Both the position numbers and the translations under genes were made by a program. Below, piece after piece: positions 36,001-46,317 of a stretch of 64,000 nucleotides of DNA. This DNA is from Ancylostoma caninum (lineage: Eukaryota; Nematoda; Chromadorea; Rhabditida; Ancylostomatidae), in assembly GCA_037903475.1 (NCBI GenBank), contig JBAJFG010000581.1, positions 62,001 to 126,000 on the forward strand, in the 5' to 3' direction. Numbering within the stretch: position 1 is the stretch's first letter; each line of letters opens with the position of its first letter. The notes beneath the pieces were generated by a model. It saw only the letters and a list, made by a program, of their open reading frames with translations, did not search any database and had not been told where the DNA came from.

Positions 36001-39000
36001 TAGAGATAGCTAGAAATAACGTGCTCATTACCTGACCAGGTTCTGCTTTGCAACTGCAGCTGATGCACTGCATTCATTTATATTAAAACGAAATATATCT
36101 TGGTGGATTTCCATGTGGTTTTGGTCTTCCGTTGATAAACTGAGTTTTTGTTGTCATAAGCACATACATATTTCATTAAGAATACGCGTGCGAGTTAGTT
36201 GACTTCTTTAAGAAGTGATACCCCGAAGAGAAACAGTCACATGTTTCAATTTTCCATTCTTGCGTAAACGGTCTGACTGGAATGGCTAATTGCTACTGCG
36301 AGCACTGGCAGTCGCGTTTCGAATTTTTGCAGATTTTTCTCTTTTCCATCCAGTTTCTTCAGATGTCGCTAATCGCGTAGGCAGCGTATCTGGAATACAA
36401 GTGTTGACCAATGGTGGCGCATTCGTTGCCGTTTGGTCTGCCAAAGCCTTGACGAGTAATGGATCTGAGACCAGGACATCACAGTTACCGCCAACGCTTG
36501 CAGTGTTCACGCCATTTGGTACACAGACGTGGTGCTCATTGGAGTCCATTACTGACAGGTATGGCTCTTAACACTTCTAAGAGAGTTTTTTGGTTATGAA
36601 ATCTCAACATCTTTTATAGTGACGGCGCTCCTTCCGTATCTTATACCTCAGTGGACTGGGGACCAGAGGGATACCACCTTTGGTTAGGGCGTAGTGATGG
36701 ATTGGCGATTCTACCAATGGCCAGATCTGCTGCACTGTGTAATCCGATTATGGTCTGTTTCTGCGTTATGTTACCGATGTGCGTAGTTTTTACCACTTCT
36801 GTGTGGTAGGACCACACCAACCACGTCGTGCTCCTGTGTAGCTCCCGAATCCTGATAAGCTCGAGACGAGAACGAGAAGTGAACGCCAGCGCGCCGCACG
36901 CTGTGTGGACAACTCTCAATCCTCCTCATGAATACATTGCATCGAATTGGCCTATACGTGTAAGAGCTTCTAATTGTAATTTACCCCTGCATCAATCATC
37001 TACCTATTGACTCATCTTCTACAGTATGCTGCTGTGGATCAGGACTCTGTGAAGACACTGGTGGTCGCAGGTCTACGAGGTCTGGCCCATTGCACCTTAC
37101 CTGCAGGCAGATGGAAAATTTTCGGCAATGAAAGTCATGTGAGAGGTTTCCATTGTTAGATGATTCCTGTTAGCCTATATTGTATGCGGCATTGATGGTT
37201 ACTTGTTGGTTAATTTTTTGATTGTTGCATTAAGCCATTTGTCAGTAATATTTGCAAATCTAGGAAGCTTCGCTCATGGTTACTGGTGGTGTGATGGTAT
37301 GGAGAGGGACCGTCGGAACTGCCTGCTATGACGTAGACTCTTCTCGGGAACAGCTGCGCTTTTATCCATTAAGTAAGAAGCTCGACAATTATTACGCTTC
37401 CTTTCATGATTTGGAATGTCGTGTCATCATGATGTCATCCAGGTAAGGTTTTTCGCGCTTTATACCCATTAATTTTTTGCTTCATCACTCTTGGTGGCCT
37501 TATCTGATCTTCACCCTACCAGGAGGTGGAAAATGCTAGCATTTATTCACTGGAACTGTTGCTCTGTTTCAGAAGTGATGCTCTAGTAACATTTGACATT
37601 GATGGCCGTATAATGATGTACCATTTGTGGTTAAAAGGGGACAGTGGTGATGACTCTCACAAAGTGAGTGATTTTGCCTGTTCTACTCATTTAAAATGAA
37701 GATTTTGCGAAATGCTGCACAAATGCTGGTTAAAGTCGCGGTGCATATTGTTCGTGAGAATTAATTCCATGCTGTTTCCAGGTTTGTGTGGACAGAATCG
37801 CTGAAATTCGTGTTGGTGATCTAGTGACACATCCAGCCTGCCTAGTATCTATTCATTTAACCCAGCTGAGTTTGGATTCATGTGAGAGTTTATCATCTCT
37901 CGTTTTCTTTCTAAGCTTATTGTCATCTTTTAGTTTTCCTCTCATTTTTTTCTCTTTTACAGCTGCGACATCGTTTTTCACCGGTGTGGACACAGTCCTT
38001 ATAAATGTTTCTGGTCGTTTATTGACGCTCAACCCGCATAAGCCAACTAAGGAAGTAGAATCGGATGAGCCATTTCAGGTACTCATTGCTATTAATTATT
38101 TTGTCATATGAAACCTCTCCCAATATTGTGAGTTTCAGCTGAGCCAGCCAATTATGGTGGCTTCTTTTGTCGAGCAAATTTGGCACTACCGCGCTGTCAC
38201 CGACGAGGAGCCCAAAGGGCTCCCTCATCTTATCAACGCTTTGTGGATAAATTGCGGATCTCGCGGCATGAGGGTGATTGCTGGATTATTTCAAAATTCG
38301 TTCTCATTATATTAAATATCATGATAGGATATGATTAGTCAAGATTTGTTCAAGGTTTGGTTACCACTGATATCAGCACGACGCGGCATGACCACGCAAG
38401 ACACTTCCTTCATTTCTAAGAGAATAATGCTTCCTTTTGAATTGGATATTTGTCCCTTAGGTAAGTACGAAGTACTTTTGCTCGTTTTTAGGGTGATTTT
38501 AGTTCATGCCGAAGTACCTCGCCATCAATTCCCATTTACAGAACACTGCTATTTATGTCCGGTATAGGTTTTTCAAATAATGCCGTTTCAGTTATATGTT
38601 CCAATGACTGTCTTGCAATCGGTGTCGAAAGTTTGCCAATGTCGTTCCAAAACAGTGCTAAGCGTGCAACCGTGCTTTACAGCTTACACCGAAACAGTGA
38701 GGTATGAAATATTGTTTGATTTCGTTCTTCTTTTCATACCAATTTTTATGAAAATGTGACTCAGGTGAAGAAATTCCAGTAGATTACGTGTGATTTCGAC
38801 CAGATTTCGCTTACTTTTCGCCGGAATATTTCTCGACTTCCCCCGAAAATCACACATAAGTTTTGGGAAAATAAGCGAAATCCACTGGAATTAACCCGAA
38901 TCCCGCCCGAAAAATAAGCGAACTCCGCCGAAAAATACAGAAAATTGCTGCGACATCAGCTGATGCGACAGATTCCAGCCCGGGTCGGCGGGCACGCAGC

Positions 39001-42000
39001 GCTGCGCAGGTTCCGCTCAGGGTCAAGCGTGTGTCGATAAATTATCAAAGGGGGGTCGTATGGGGGGAAGAGGGGGGTCGTGGTCGGGAGGGGGGGGGTG
39101 CCTTAGTGTGGAATAAGAGGTAGAAAAAAAGGTGGAAAAAACGGAAAAAGCAGGACACTGAATTATCCATACACAGAATTTGTTTTGACGTGATTAAACG
39201 ACTCTAACAGTATGATTTGAATAGTGAAAAGTGGGGAGTTATAGGCTAAAATTTTCGCACGTCCGTACTGAAAGTCATACCCAGTCCTGCAGGCCGGTAA
39301 AAAGTCATTTTATGGAACCTACCCAATAGTGCTTTACCCCCGAATTTCAGCTCTCCAGCTTCAAGAGGAAAGATTCAGCACGGGAATTACGGAGATGAGG
39401 TTTCGTCGATAAAAATGGCCTTTTTTCCATGTTTTTATCGACGGAGTTGAATCGCGGTGGAAGCAGCTGCGGAAAAAACGAGCTGTACAGCCCGAAAGCG
39501 CAAACCTTCGACTATTAAAAACCTGAAAAAAATTGGGACCTCAACGGGCCAGATCTTCTGATATACGTGTCCGACTACAAGCATGCCTATGAACGAGTCT
39601 AAATTTTAGGCTAAAATTTTCGCACGTCCGTACTGAAAGTCCTACCTAGTCCTGCAGGCCGGTAAAAAGTCATTTTATGGAACCTACCCAATAGTGCTTT
39701 ACCCCCGAGTTTCAGCTCTCCAGCTGCAAGAGGAAAGATTCAGCACGGGAATTACAGAGATGAGGTTTCGTCGATAAAAATGGCCTTTTTTCCATGTTTT
39801 TATCGACGGAGTTGAATCGCGGTGGAAGCAGCTGCGGAAGAACGAGCTGTACAGGCTGAAAGCGCAAACCTTCGACTATTAGAAACCTAAAAAAATTGGG
39901 ACCTCAACGGGCCAGATCTTCTGATATTCGTGTCCGACTACAACCATGTCTCTGAACGAGTCAAAATATTAGGCTGAAATTTTTGCACGTCTGTATTGAA
40001 AGTCCTACCCAATCCTCCACCCCTATAAACAGATATTTCGTGCTTTACGGTCGATCATCTCGAATCCACTACAAGCGCGTGTCATTTTACGCTATGCAAA
40101 AATTCTAACCTCGGAGGGGATCGAACCCTTGACCATGTCGAAGATGGGTATGGTTGTTTTTCGTGACGAATACGAAAGTATTTCGTTTAGAAACTCTGTA
40201 CGGACGCTTTCAGACTGAAATTCGCTCACCGCACACGCATTAACCCTCAGCAAAAATTTTAGCCTCGGTAAGGATCGAACCCTTCACCATGTACATAGAT
40301 GATGTATATAGATGTTTTTTCTTGATGTGTTCGAGCCTCATTAGTTACGTAAGCAACATTGCATAGTTAATGCACGTTTTTTGTCCACCGCGTACATTTC
40401 AACGTTTTCCAAAAAACTTCCAAACAACTAGTTAGATACAAAAGAGCCTCTTTCTCCTTGCTATGCTCTGGCTCCACCACACCTCTCGCAGTACGAACAC
40501 CTGAAATGGGATATCTAAATATCTAAATTCTGCAAGCATAGAAGGAAATTTGTGTGCAAAGGGGGGGGGGTCGTATTTCTGGTGGCTGAAAGGGGGAGGG
40601 GGTCGTATGGGGATCGACTTTTTACCATCATCACGCTTGACCCTGGTTCCGCTGGTGAATATCTCTTTTGTTAGCATGGTAAATTTATATGCATCGTATA
40701 AATCTACCAAACTTTTTGGTAGTTATGATGTGTGAATCTTTTGGAATTTTCTGAAGCATAACCCATTTCTGAAGGTGGTACAGCAGCGGCAATAATTAGT
40801 GAAAGACGAATTTACCAGAAAAGTAAACGAAAAATACACGATATCTACTGGAATTTACACGAAGTGCAGTTTCCACTAGATTTCGCTTATTTTATTTGTA
40901 AATTCTGGTGGAATCTACTGGAATCGAGAAAAATTGCGAATTTCCAGTAGATTTCGCTTATTTCACGTGCATTTGTGTAAAATAAGCGGAATCTACTGGA
41001 ATTTTTTCCACCCGAGTATTTGCTTTTCTTCTCATTTCGAAGTTGTAGTGCCAGTTCTGTTGCCAAATTTTTCTTCCATACCCTATCCGTGGCTTTGTTC
41101 ACTTTCAACACGGGTCGGAAATGCCTTGCATGTGGAGGTGTTGGTCCAAAATGTTGGGATTTTTAAATGTTTCAATAACCAATTTGTACATATGCATTCA
41201 GTGAGCTCCTAGAGATAGTAATGTTTTAGAGTAGTTCTCTTTTCAAAGTGTTCAGCTTCTTGAAGAATTTAATGTATTTATGTTCTCAGCCATACATCCA
41301 AAAGGTCCCCATTGGGGGATTGAAAATATTAGATTTTTAGCTTCTTTACTGGTAATGACGTTGAAACGATCTCTTTTATGCTTTTCATTAGTGATACTTT
41401 CCTGTTAAGGAAAGCAGGCGCTGAAATTATGAATGAGCGATGAATAATAAGGATGTATTTCAATGCAGGTATTCGCCCATCACATCCTCCGACAACTACT
41501 AAAACGAAATCTCGGAGTGTTTGCGCTGGAGGTAGCAGCAGCTTGTCGTGACTTGCCACATTTTGCTCACTCTCTTGAGTTGCTCCTCCATGGAGTACTT
41601 GAAGAAGAAGCTACAAGTAGTGAACCAATTCCTGGTAGGAAATATTCTAATCATTTTGTAACGTATTTCATGAGTGCTCAATTTGCGTCCTTGTAGATCC
41701 TTTGCTGCCAAGATGTGTGGCGTTCATACAAGAGTTCCCGGAGTTTCTTCGCACCGTTGCTCACTGTGCAAGAAAAACAGAACTAGCGCTATGGTCATCT
41801 CTGTTCGCTGTTACGGGGTCGCCAAACGATTTGTTTGAGGTAGTGTTAATTTATCTCGGTACTGTTATATCCCAGTCTTAAGCTAAACTCAATCTTTGTG
41901 GTATGTCATAGACTCCACGATTTATTATTGAGTGGTTTGTGTAATTAACTTATCCTCAAATGATGGTTTTTTGGGTATGCCTTCGTGATGGTCAGCTTCA

Positions 42001-45000
42001 TACTGCCGCTAGCTACTTGATCGTGTTGCAAAGCATTGAAAGCGCTCAAACTAGCCAGGAGGTGTGTGCTTATTCCCTGAACTATGAATTTTTTTCTAAA
42101 AACTTATCTCAGCAAGCGCTCCGACTTCTCAGAGAAGCTTTATCTGCCGGAGAGTGGAGCATAGCGAAAGACATGGTGCGCTTCACTCGAGCCATAGGCT
42201 CCGAGGATATGGATAGTCCTGCTAGGTAAACGGATGTTTTCTTTCCAGATTCTTTTTTTTTGTTTTAGAGTTACCTACAACTTAAATTCATCTTATGTAG
42301 AACCCCTCCACCTTCGAGAACATCCTCGCGTCGACATGCGGCTTCAATCAACAGTGTAGCAGAAGCGGATGACTTGGTTTTCGCTAGGTTCCAAGCGGGT
42401 GAGGATCAACTTTTGCGAATTCGTTGTTTTTAGAGGTTTTCCTTTGGAAATTGCTTATTTGAAGCTGGACGGATATCGAAGGTTCGTCATTCACATGCTG
42501 ACTCTCGCGAAACGATTCGGAAAGATTCAACTGGCAGTAGTGGGAAAAAGACAGCCGCTAGGGTACATTTTGCATATTTTAACTTCTTGCTAACATTGCA
42601 TCAGTGTCGGTCTTGTAGTGGCCATTTTAGCGCTTACTCTGTTTGCTGATGTTACTTGCTTAAAATTAGCCAAAGTCACCGTTTTCTTCTCAGGTTGCAT
42701 CTAATGACATGGCTCCGCCTTCTCCCACTCAAATCAACCCAATAGCCGAAAAGATGAACACTATCCTCGATAGTCACGCTACACATTTGCTAGACGAATA
42801 TTGTGTTAGGGATTTGGGTGAGTTCGGGTTTTTGACAATGTAGCTGAGTTAAATTGAAATAGCTTGATTCCGACTTACCTAATTGTTTACTCTAGATACC
42901 TTGATAGGGCGGTCTTGTGAACTGTAAAATATAACGTGCAGTTACTGTCGATAATGTGACAATGATCTATGTATTGTATAGCTAGGTATTCCATACTCAA
43001 ATCCTGGCTTTTACTTCAGGGTTCTTCTTATCTGCTCTCGATCTCGATATACCTCGAGTGTTGTCGCCAGCAAAGCGGAAACCTGTGCAAGATTTTCCAC
43101 TTGCTCTCACTCGATTGCACTCGCAGTTCTCTTGGCCATATCCGGTTGCAAGTAAGAAAGTTGTGGATCAGCTGGAGAAGAAGTTCGGCAGTATGCGATG
43201 CAGCCGAAGTACTATGTCATTGAATGGTAAGCATTTATGGAGTTAATTTTTTGAAACCACTTCTGATTAAGTTAAGTGAGTGTCGCAAATACGACACAGA
43301 GATTTCTGAATACCATTTAAATTTTTCGAGTAACTGAATACACTGAAAAGCATGTTTACCTACAACATAGTCACGCTACAACTATTCGCATTGCTTTAAC
43401 GATATTTACATACATACTTCTGCTGTTATGTTTGCTGACCAGTGGTGCTGTTCTACTACAAATCCTTTAAGCATATAGCTTCAGTCTTATTAACTTCAGT
43501 CCGTGAAGGTAATGCTATGTCAGATCATTCGGCTTATTTCAAGGTTTTCAGGGGCACCTCTGAATGACATGGCGAAGGCATCTCGTCAAATCTTTCCTAA
43601 GGCCACAGCTGATTCGCAGGAGAAAAACGATGGAAGAATGAGTAGCAGTTCTCCATCTGGAGACTCAGCAACGATAGAGGATGCTCGTCTTGTTCCTATT
43701 CGTGAGAACGGTTGGTTTTCTCCCACGTTTACGCTCGAAGTTGCTAGGGACTTGCTGTTCACCCGAAGCCAAGAGCGAAAATCGGGATATTCCGTATTAT
43801 TCATTTCTGCTACTGACATCATTTTATTATTATTAGGGTAGTAATGTCAAGTCTTGATAAATCTTCAGGTAATCACTTCGAAGCCCCTTGTTCGACGTTG
43901 GGATCGCCTTGTAGTAGTATGACTCATTTTCTCGACTCTCCAGATAGTAGAATTATCAGTGCTGACGACTGGCAAGGTTCATTCAGTTACCAGGTTGAGT
44001 TTTGCTACATTGTGGAAAGTTCGGCCAATTCTAGGAGTAACTCTGCTGGTTGGAGAGAATTCTAGTCGAGGATCAGAAGATAGCTTAGCTCAAATGTTAC
44101 AGCTGATGTCATGGTTCTCCAGCGCGAGTTGCATCGACTGGGTTTTCTTGGTGTGTCGAACGTGAATAGGATTGAAAGGGATATTTTTAACAAAAACATG
44201 TTCAAGTTATGTGTTGTTTCGCGGGACGTTGTGCGCCTGCGAGGAGAAATCAATGTGGAGTCGGTGAAAAAAGCGGGAGTGGAAGCGTATCAACGCACGA
44301 TGAGTGGATGTGGAGAACTGGTCGAGTGGGCTGCACAGAACTGGTACGAATCATTTTGTTGTTTTTCGGTGGTAATCTTCAATATTTGAGGCGTTGTTAC
44401 CGAGTACAAGTGAACAGCAGTCTTTACGGAGACATTGGGAATTTTTGCCGAGTATCTTTCTACTTGCTACCAACAATAGTAAAGGGTTTATGGGAGTGGA
44501 GCTTTCGAAGTTGACTATATCATTAACACGTTCGCGAAAGAGTCGATTTTGAGCGAACCGCCGCGTGGGACATGCGCGCTTTTAGACGCTTGGGTCCCAT
44601 GCTCGACCGGTCGTGCACGTGGTCCTACGGGATGGTAATTTTTCTGTTCCATGTAGAGTGCCGAGTTCTTTCATAAAAATTATTATCTCGGTCGTAATTC
44701 TTGACAGTACACTCACATGTCTGCTGTTTATAGTTTTGCAATTGCCAGGGTTTTTCTAAAAGTTCATTGAGCTGTCGCAGTTCGAAATACCAGTGAAAAA
44801 GTTAGAGAAGATGTCTGTTTTGCCCATTGCGAGAACTTGTATGTCTGTTAGTACATTAGTGTATAGGAACTAGCTAATTAAGAACACTTCAGCAAGATAT
44901 GATTAGTTTAATATTGCGTGCTCGACCGGTCATGCACGCCGTCCCACGCGGCAGGCACCGCGTGCACGACCGGTCATGCACGTTGTCGCGAGTGTTAACT

Positions 45001-46317
45001 AGGCGGCGCACCCGTATTCCATACGGACAGTTGGTAGGACCGAAACTCATTTAGAATGTCCATCGTTTTGAAAAACCTTAGCGACCTTTTTCTCGGAGAG
45101 ATCGATAAAGTCAGTAAATGGCTGGAGTGACTAAACGGCTGAATTGGGTGAAATCAGTAGATGACTTCACTGAAGAGGATCACCATATTCTCGTTCCTCA
45201 TATTAAAGAACCATTTTAGATATTTTCTTACCAGACCCTGGGTTAAAAGGAAAAAGTTGGTAAAACTGCTGAGTTAATTGTCGATGACTCCAAGCGAAAT
45301 GGCCTTGCCCTGTTGAGCAAGCGGCGCCCTGTGAACAATATATACCGCTTGGTGAAACAGTATACCGGGTTGGAATGCGGTCAGATCCTGTAACAGCCGA
45401 ACAGTCACTCCGGAAGTCCTAAAGCCCAGTATCCAGAGCTGATAGGGCTAACGGAATTCGGTCAGAATATAATGAAAGTCATGTTTTTCTCACGTAAGGG
45501 TTAATGCCTCGTATTCTATGCGCCGAAGTGTGCATGCGTGAATGATCCACGCTAAACAGGGTAACTTTTTGAAAGGACGAAAATTGGAGCTCTATTGATT
45601 TTCATTCCCTCAAACAATCTTCCGCAAATTGTTGCATCTGTTCAGGACTGAGTGCTCGTAGTAACTATCATGAAGTCTTTCACTGGCAGGCCTTTGTGTG
45701 CATTTCAGTGCTTAAAAAAGTACATGGATATCTTTGACCACGTACAAGGGCAAAGATCCCTGCGAAAGATTTAGACCTCCGTAACTATCTCTTTGTTTCT
45801 ATAAGTTTCACATTGTTTGACCAATTTCCTTTGTTAGGGCAAAATGTAACGCGTTTCAGCCTCGGTTATGTCTCAATTCTTCATGTGTTTGCGGCGCACT
45901 TGGAAATTATAGCAGAAGCAGTTGGAGTGCCTAGGAAGCGCTTCACAAAGCATGCCTCCTCACAGGACGGAGCGCATTTGAATAACAGAGGTCAGTTTGG
46001 AATTTACCATCACTCGTCCGTGATGTTTTTAGTATTACTTGCGCATTATTCATTTGGTGGCATGAATAATCGTCCTTGGAATAGGTACACATAGTAAAGC
46101 GATATTTTCAGGTCCTGCTTTCAAACTGGCCTCACCACCACCGGGTAATTCTTTACGAACAGCACGTGCCATAGCCGGCAGTCCTAAACTAAGGGAGACT
46201 TTTGGACCTCCAGGTCGGCGCGGTCGGGAACGCAGTCGGTCCGTCGATCGAGGCACCGACTACCTTGTCGGACCAAACAGTACGGATGCCGACAATGATT
46301 CCTGTGTTCTCATGTAA
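33061..46317 (+). CDS. RIC1: RIC1 homologue, Ric1-Rgp1 guanine nucleotide exchange factor for Rab6
   Basis: RIC1 with RGP1 activates Rab6 at Golgi membranes. At least 30 exons; well-supported ones include 33061-33072, 33126-33290, 33352-33459, 33652-33833, 34932-35074, 35138-35337, 35400-35491, 35661-35788, 36354-36558, 36620-36752, 36810-36959, 37025-37138, 37264-37442, 37573-37663, 37782-37881, 37963-38078, 38139-38273, 38355-38460, 38592-38701, 41469-41634, 41697-41839, 42113-42225, 42301-42387, 42436-42562, 42694-42817, 43020-43226, 45860-45990 and 46112-46317. About 1480 residues, similar to the family. The N-terminal half is beta-propeller ([32 protein letters not shown]); the RIC1 domain follows ([61 protein letters not shown]). 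It ends DNDSCVLM. Exon borders in 43552-44343 are uncertain, with an apparent two-base frame break near 44154. Confidence 0.92.
34815..34870 (+). repeat. Guanine-rich, potential G-quadruplex tract
   Basis: Several G runs of 4 to 13 separated by one to four other bases (GGCGGA, GGTTGGGGAAAGGGGAG), on the coding strand in RIC1 intron 4. Meets the usual sequence pattern for G-quadruplex formation in RNA or DNA. Confidence 0.7.
39045..39105 (+). repeat. G-rich repeat, copy 1 (GGGGGTCGTATGGGG)
   Basis: Contains AAAGGGGGGTCGTATGGGGG and then AGAGGGGGGTCGTGGTCG with a final G run. A second copy with the same GGGGGTCGTATGGGG core lies at 40556-40615. Both fit a G-quadruplex pattern on the coding strand of RIC1. 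Confidence 0.65.
39243..40012 (+). repeat. 365-base tandem repeat, two full units and a partial third
   Basis: Unit 1 starts AGGCTAAAATTTTCGCACGT at 39243, unit 2 with the same words at 39608, and a truncated unit 3 at 39971 (AGGCTGAAATTTTTGCACGT). Units 1 and 2 differ by only a few percent by eye, so the duplication is fairly recent. Each unit has an internal hairpin, GTCGATAAAAATGG ... CCATGTTTTTATCGAC (around 39408-39445 and 39770-39808). No open frame. Confidence 0.85.
40092..40345 (-). repeat. Two tandem tRNA-like (B-box) units
   Basis: On the minus strand GGTCAAGGGTTCGATCCCCTC (near 40130-40108) and GGTGAAGGGTTCGATCCTTAC (near 40286-40265) both carry a tRNA B-box. The units are about 155 bases apart and share flanking words (GCAAAAATT, ACCATGT, GATGTT or GGTTGTTTTT). 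I cannot complete a cloverleaf, so they are read as SINE-derived. Confidence 0.4.
40556..40615 (+). repeat. G-rich repeat, copy 2
   Basis: G run followed by TCGTATTTCTGGTGGCTGAA and then GGGGGAGGGGGTCGTATGGGG; shares its core with 39045-39105. Lies in the same RIC1 intron. Confidence 0.65.
44523..44998. mobile_element. piggyBac-type non-autonomous element in a RIC1 intron
   Basis: The left end TTAACACGTTCGCGAAAG and inverted right end CTCGCGACAACG (written CGTTGTCGCGAGTGTTAA) both abut TTAA, the target site of piggyBac transposons. Subterminal copies of a CGACCGGTC(G/A)TGCACG word occur near 44603, 44924 and 44966. No transposase remains in 476 bases. A similar end lies at 57752. Confidence 0.7.

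Larger units (their letters stand above)
38774..41006. mobile_element. Composite repeat insertion in RIC1 intron 19
   Basis: The 2.77 kb intron 38702-41468 is unusually large. Its core begins GAAATTCCAGTAGATTACG and ends AATCTACTGGAATTTTTT, an inverted repeat of about 15 bases. The words CCAGTAGATTTCGCTTATTT and ATAAGCG(G)AATC occur repeatedly in both orientations near both ends (38780-38930 and 40860-41000). Inside are G-rich repeats, the 365-base tandem repeat and tRNA-like units. No transposase is visible, so it may be a nested set of non-autonomous elements. Confidence 0.5.
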
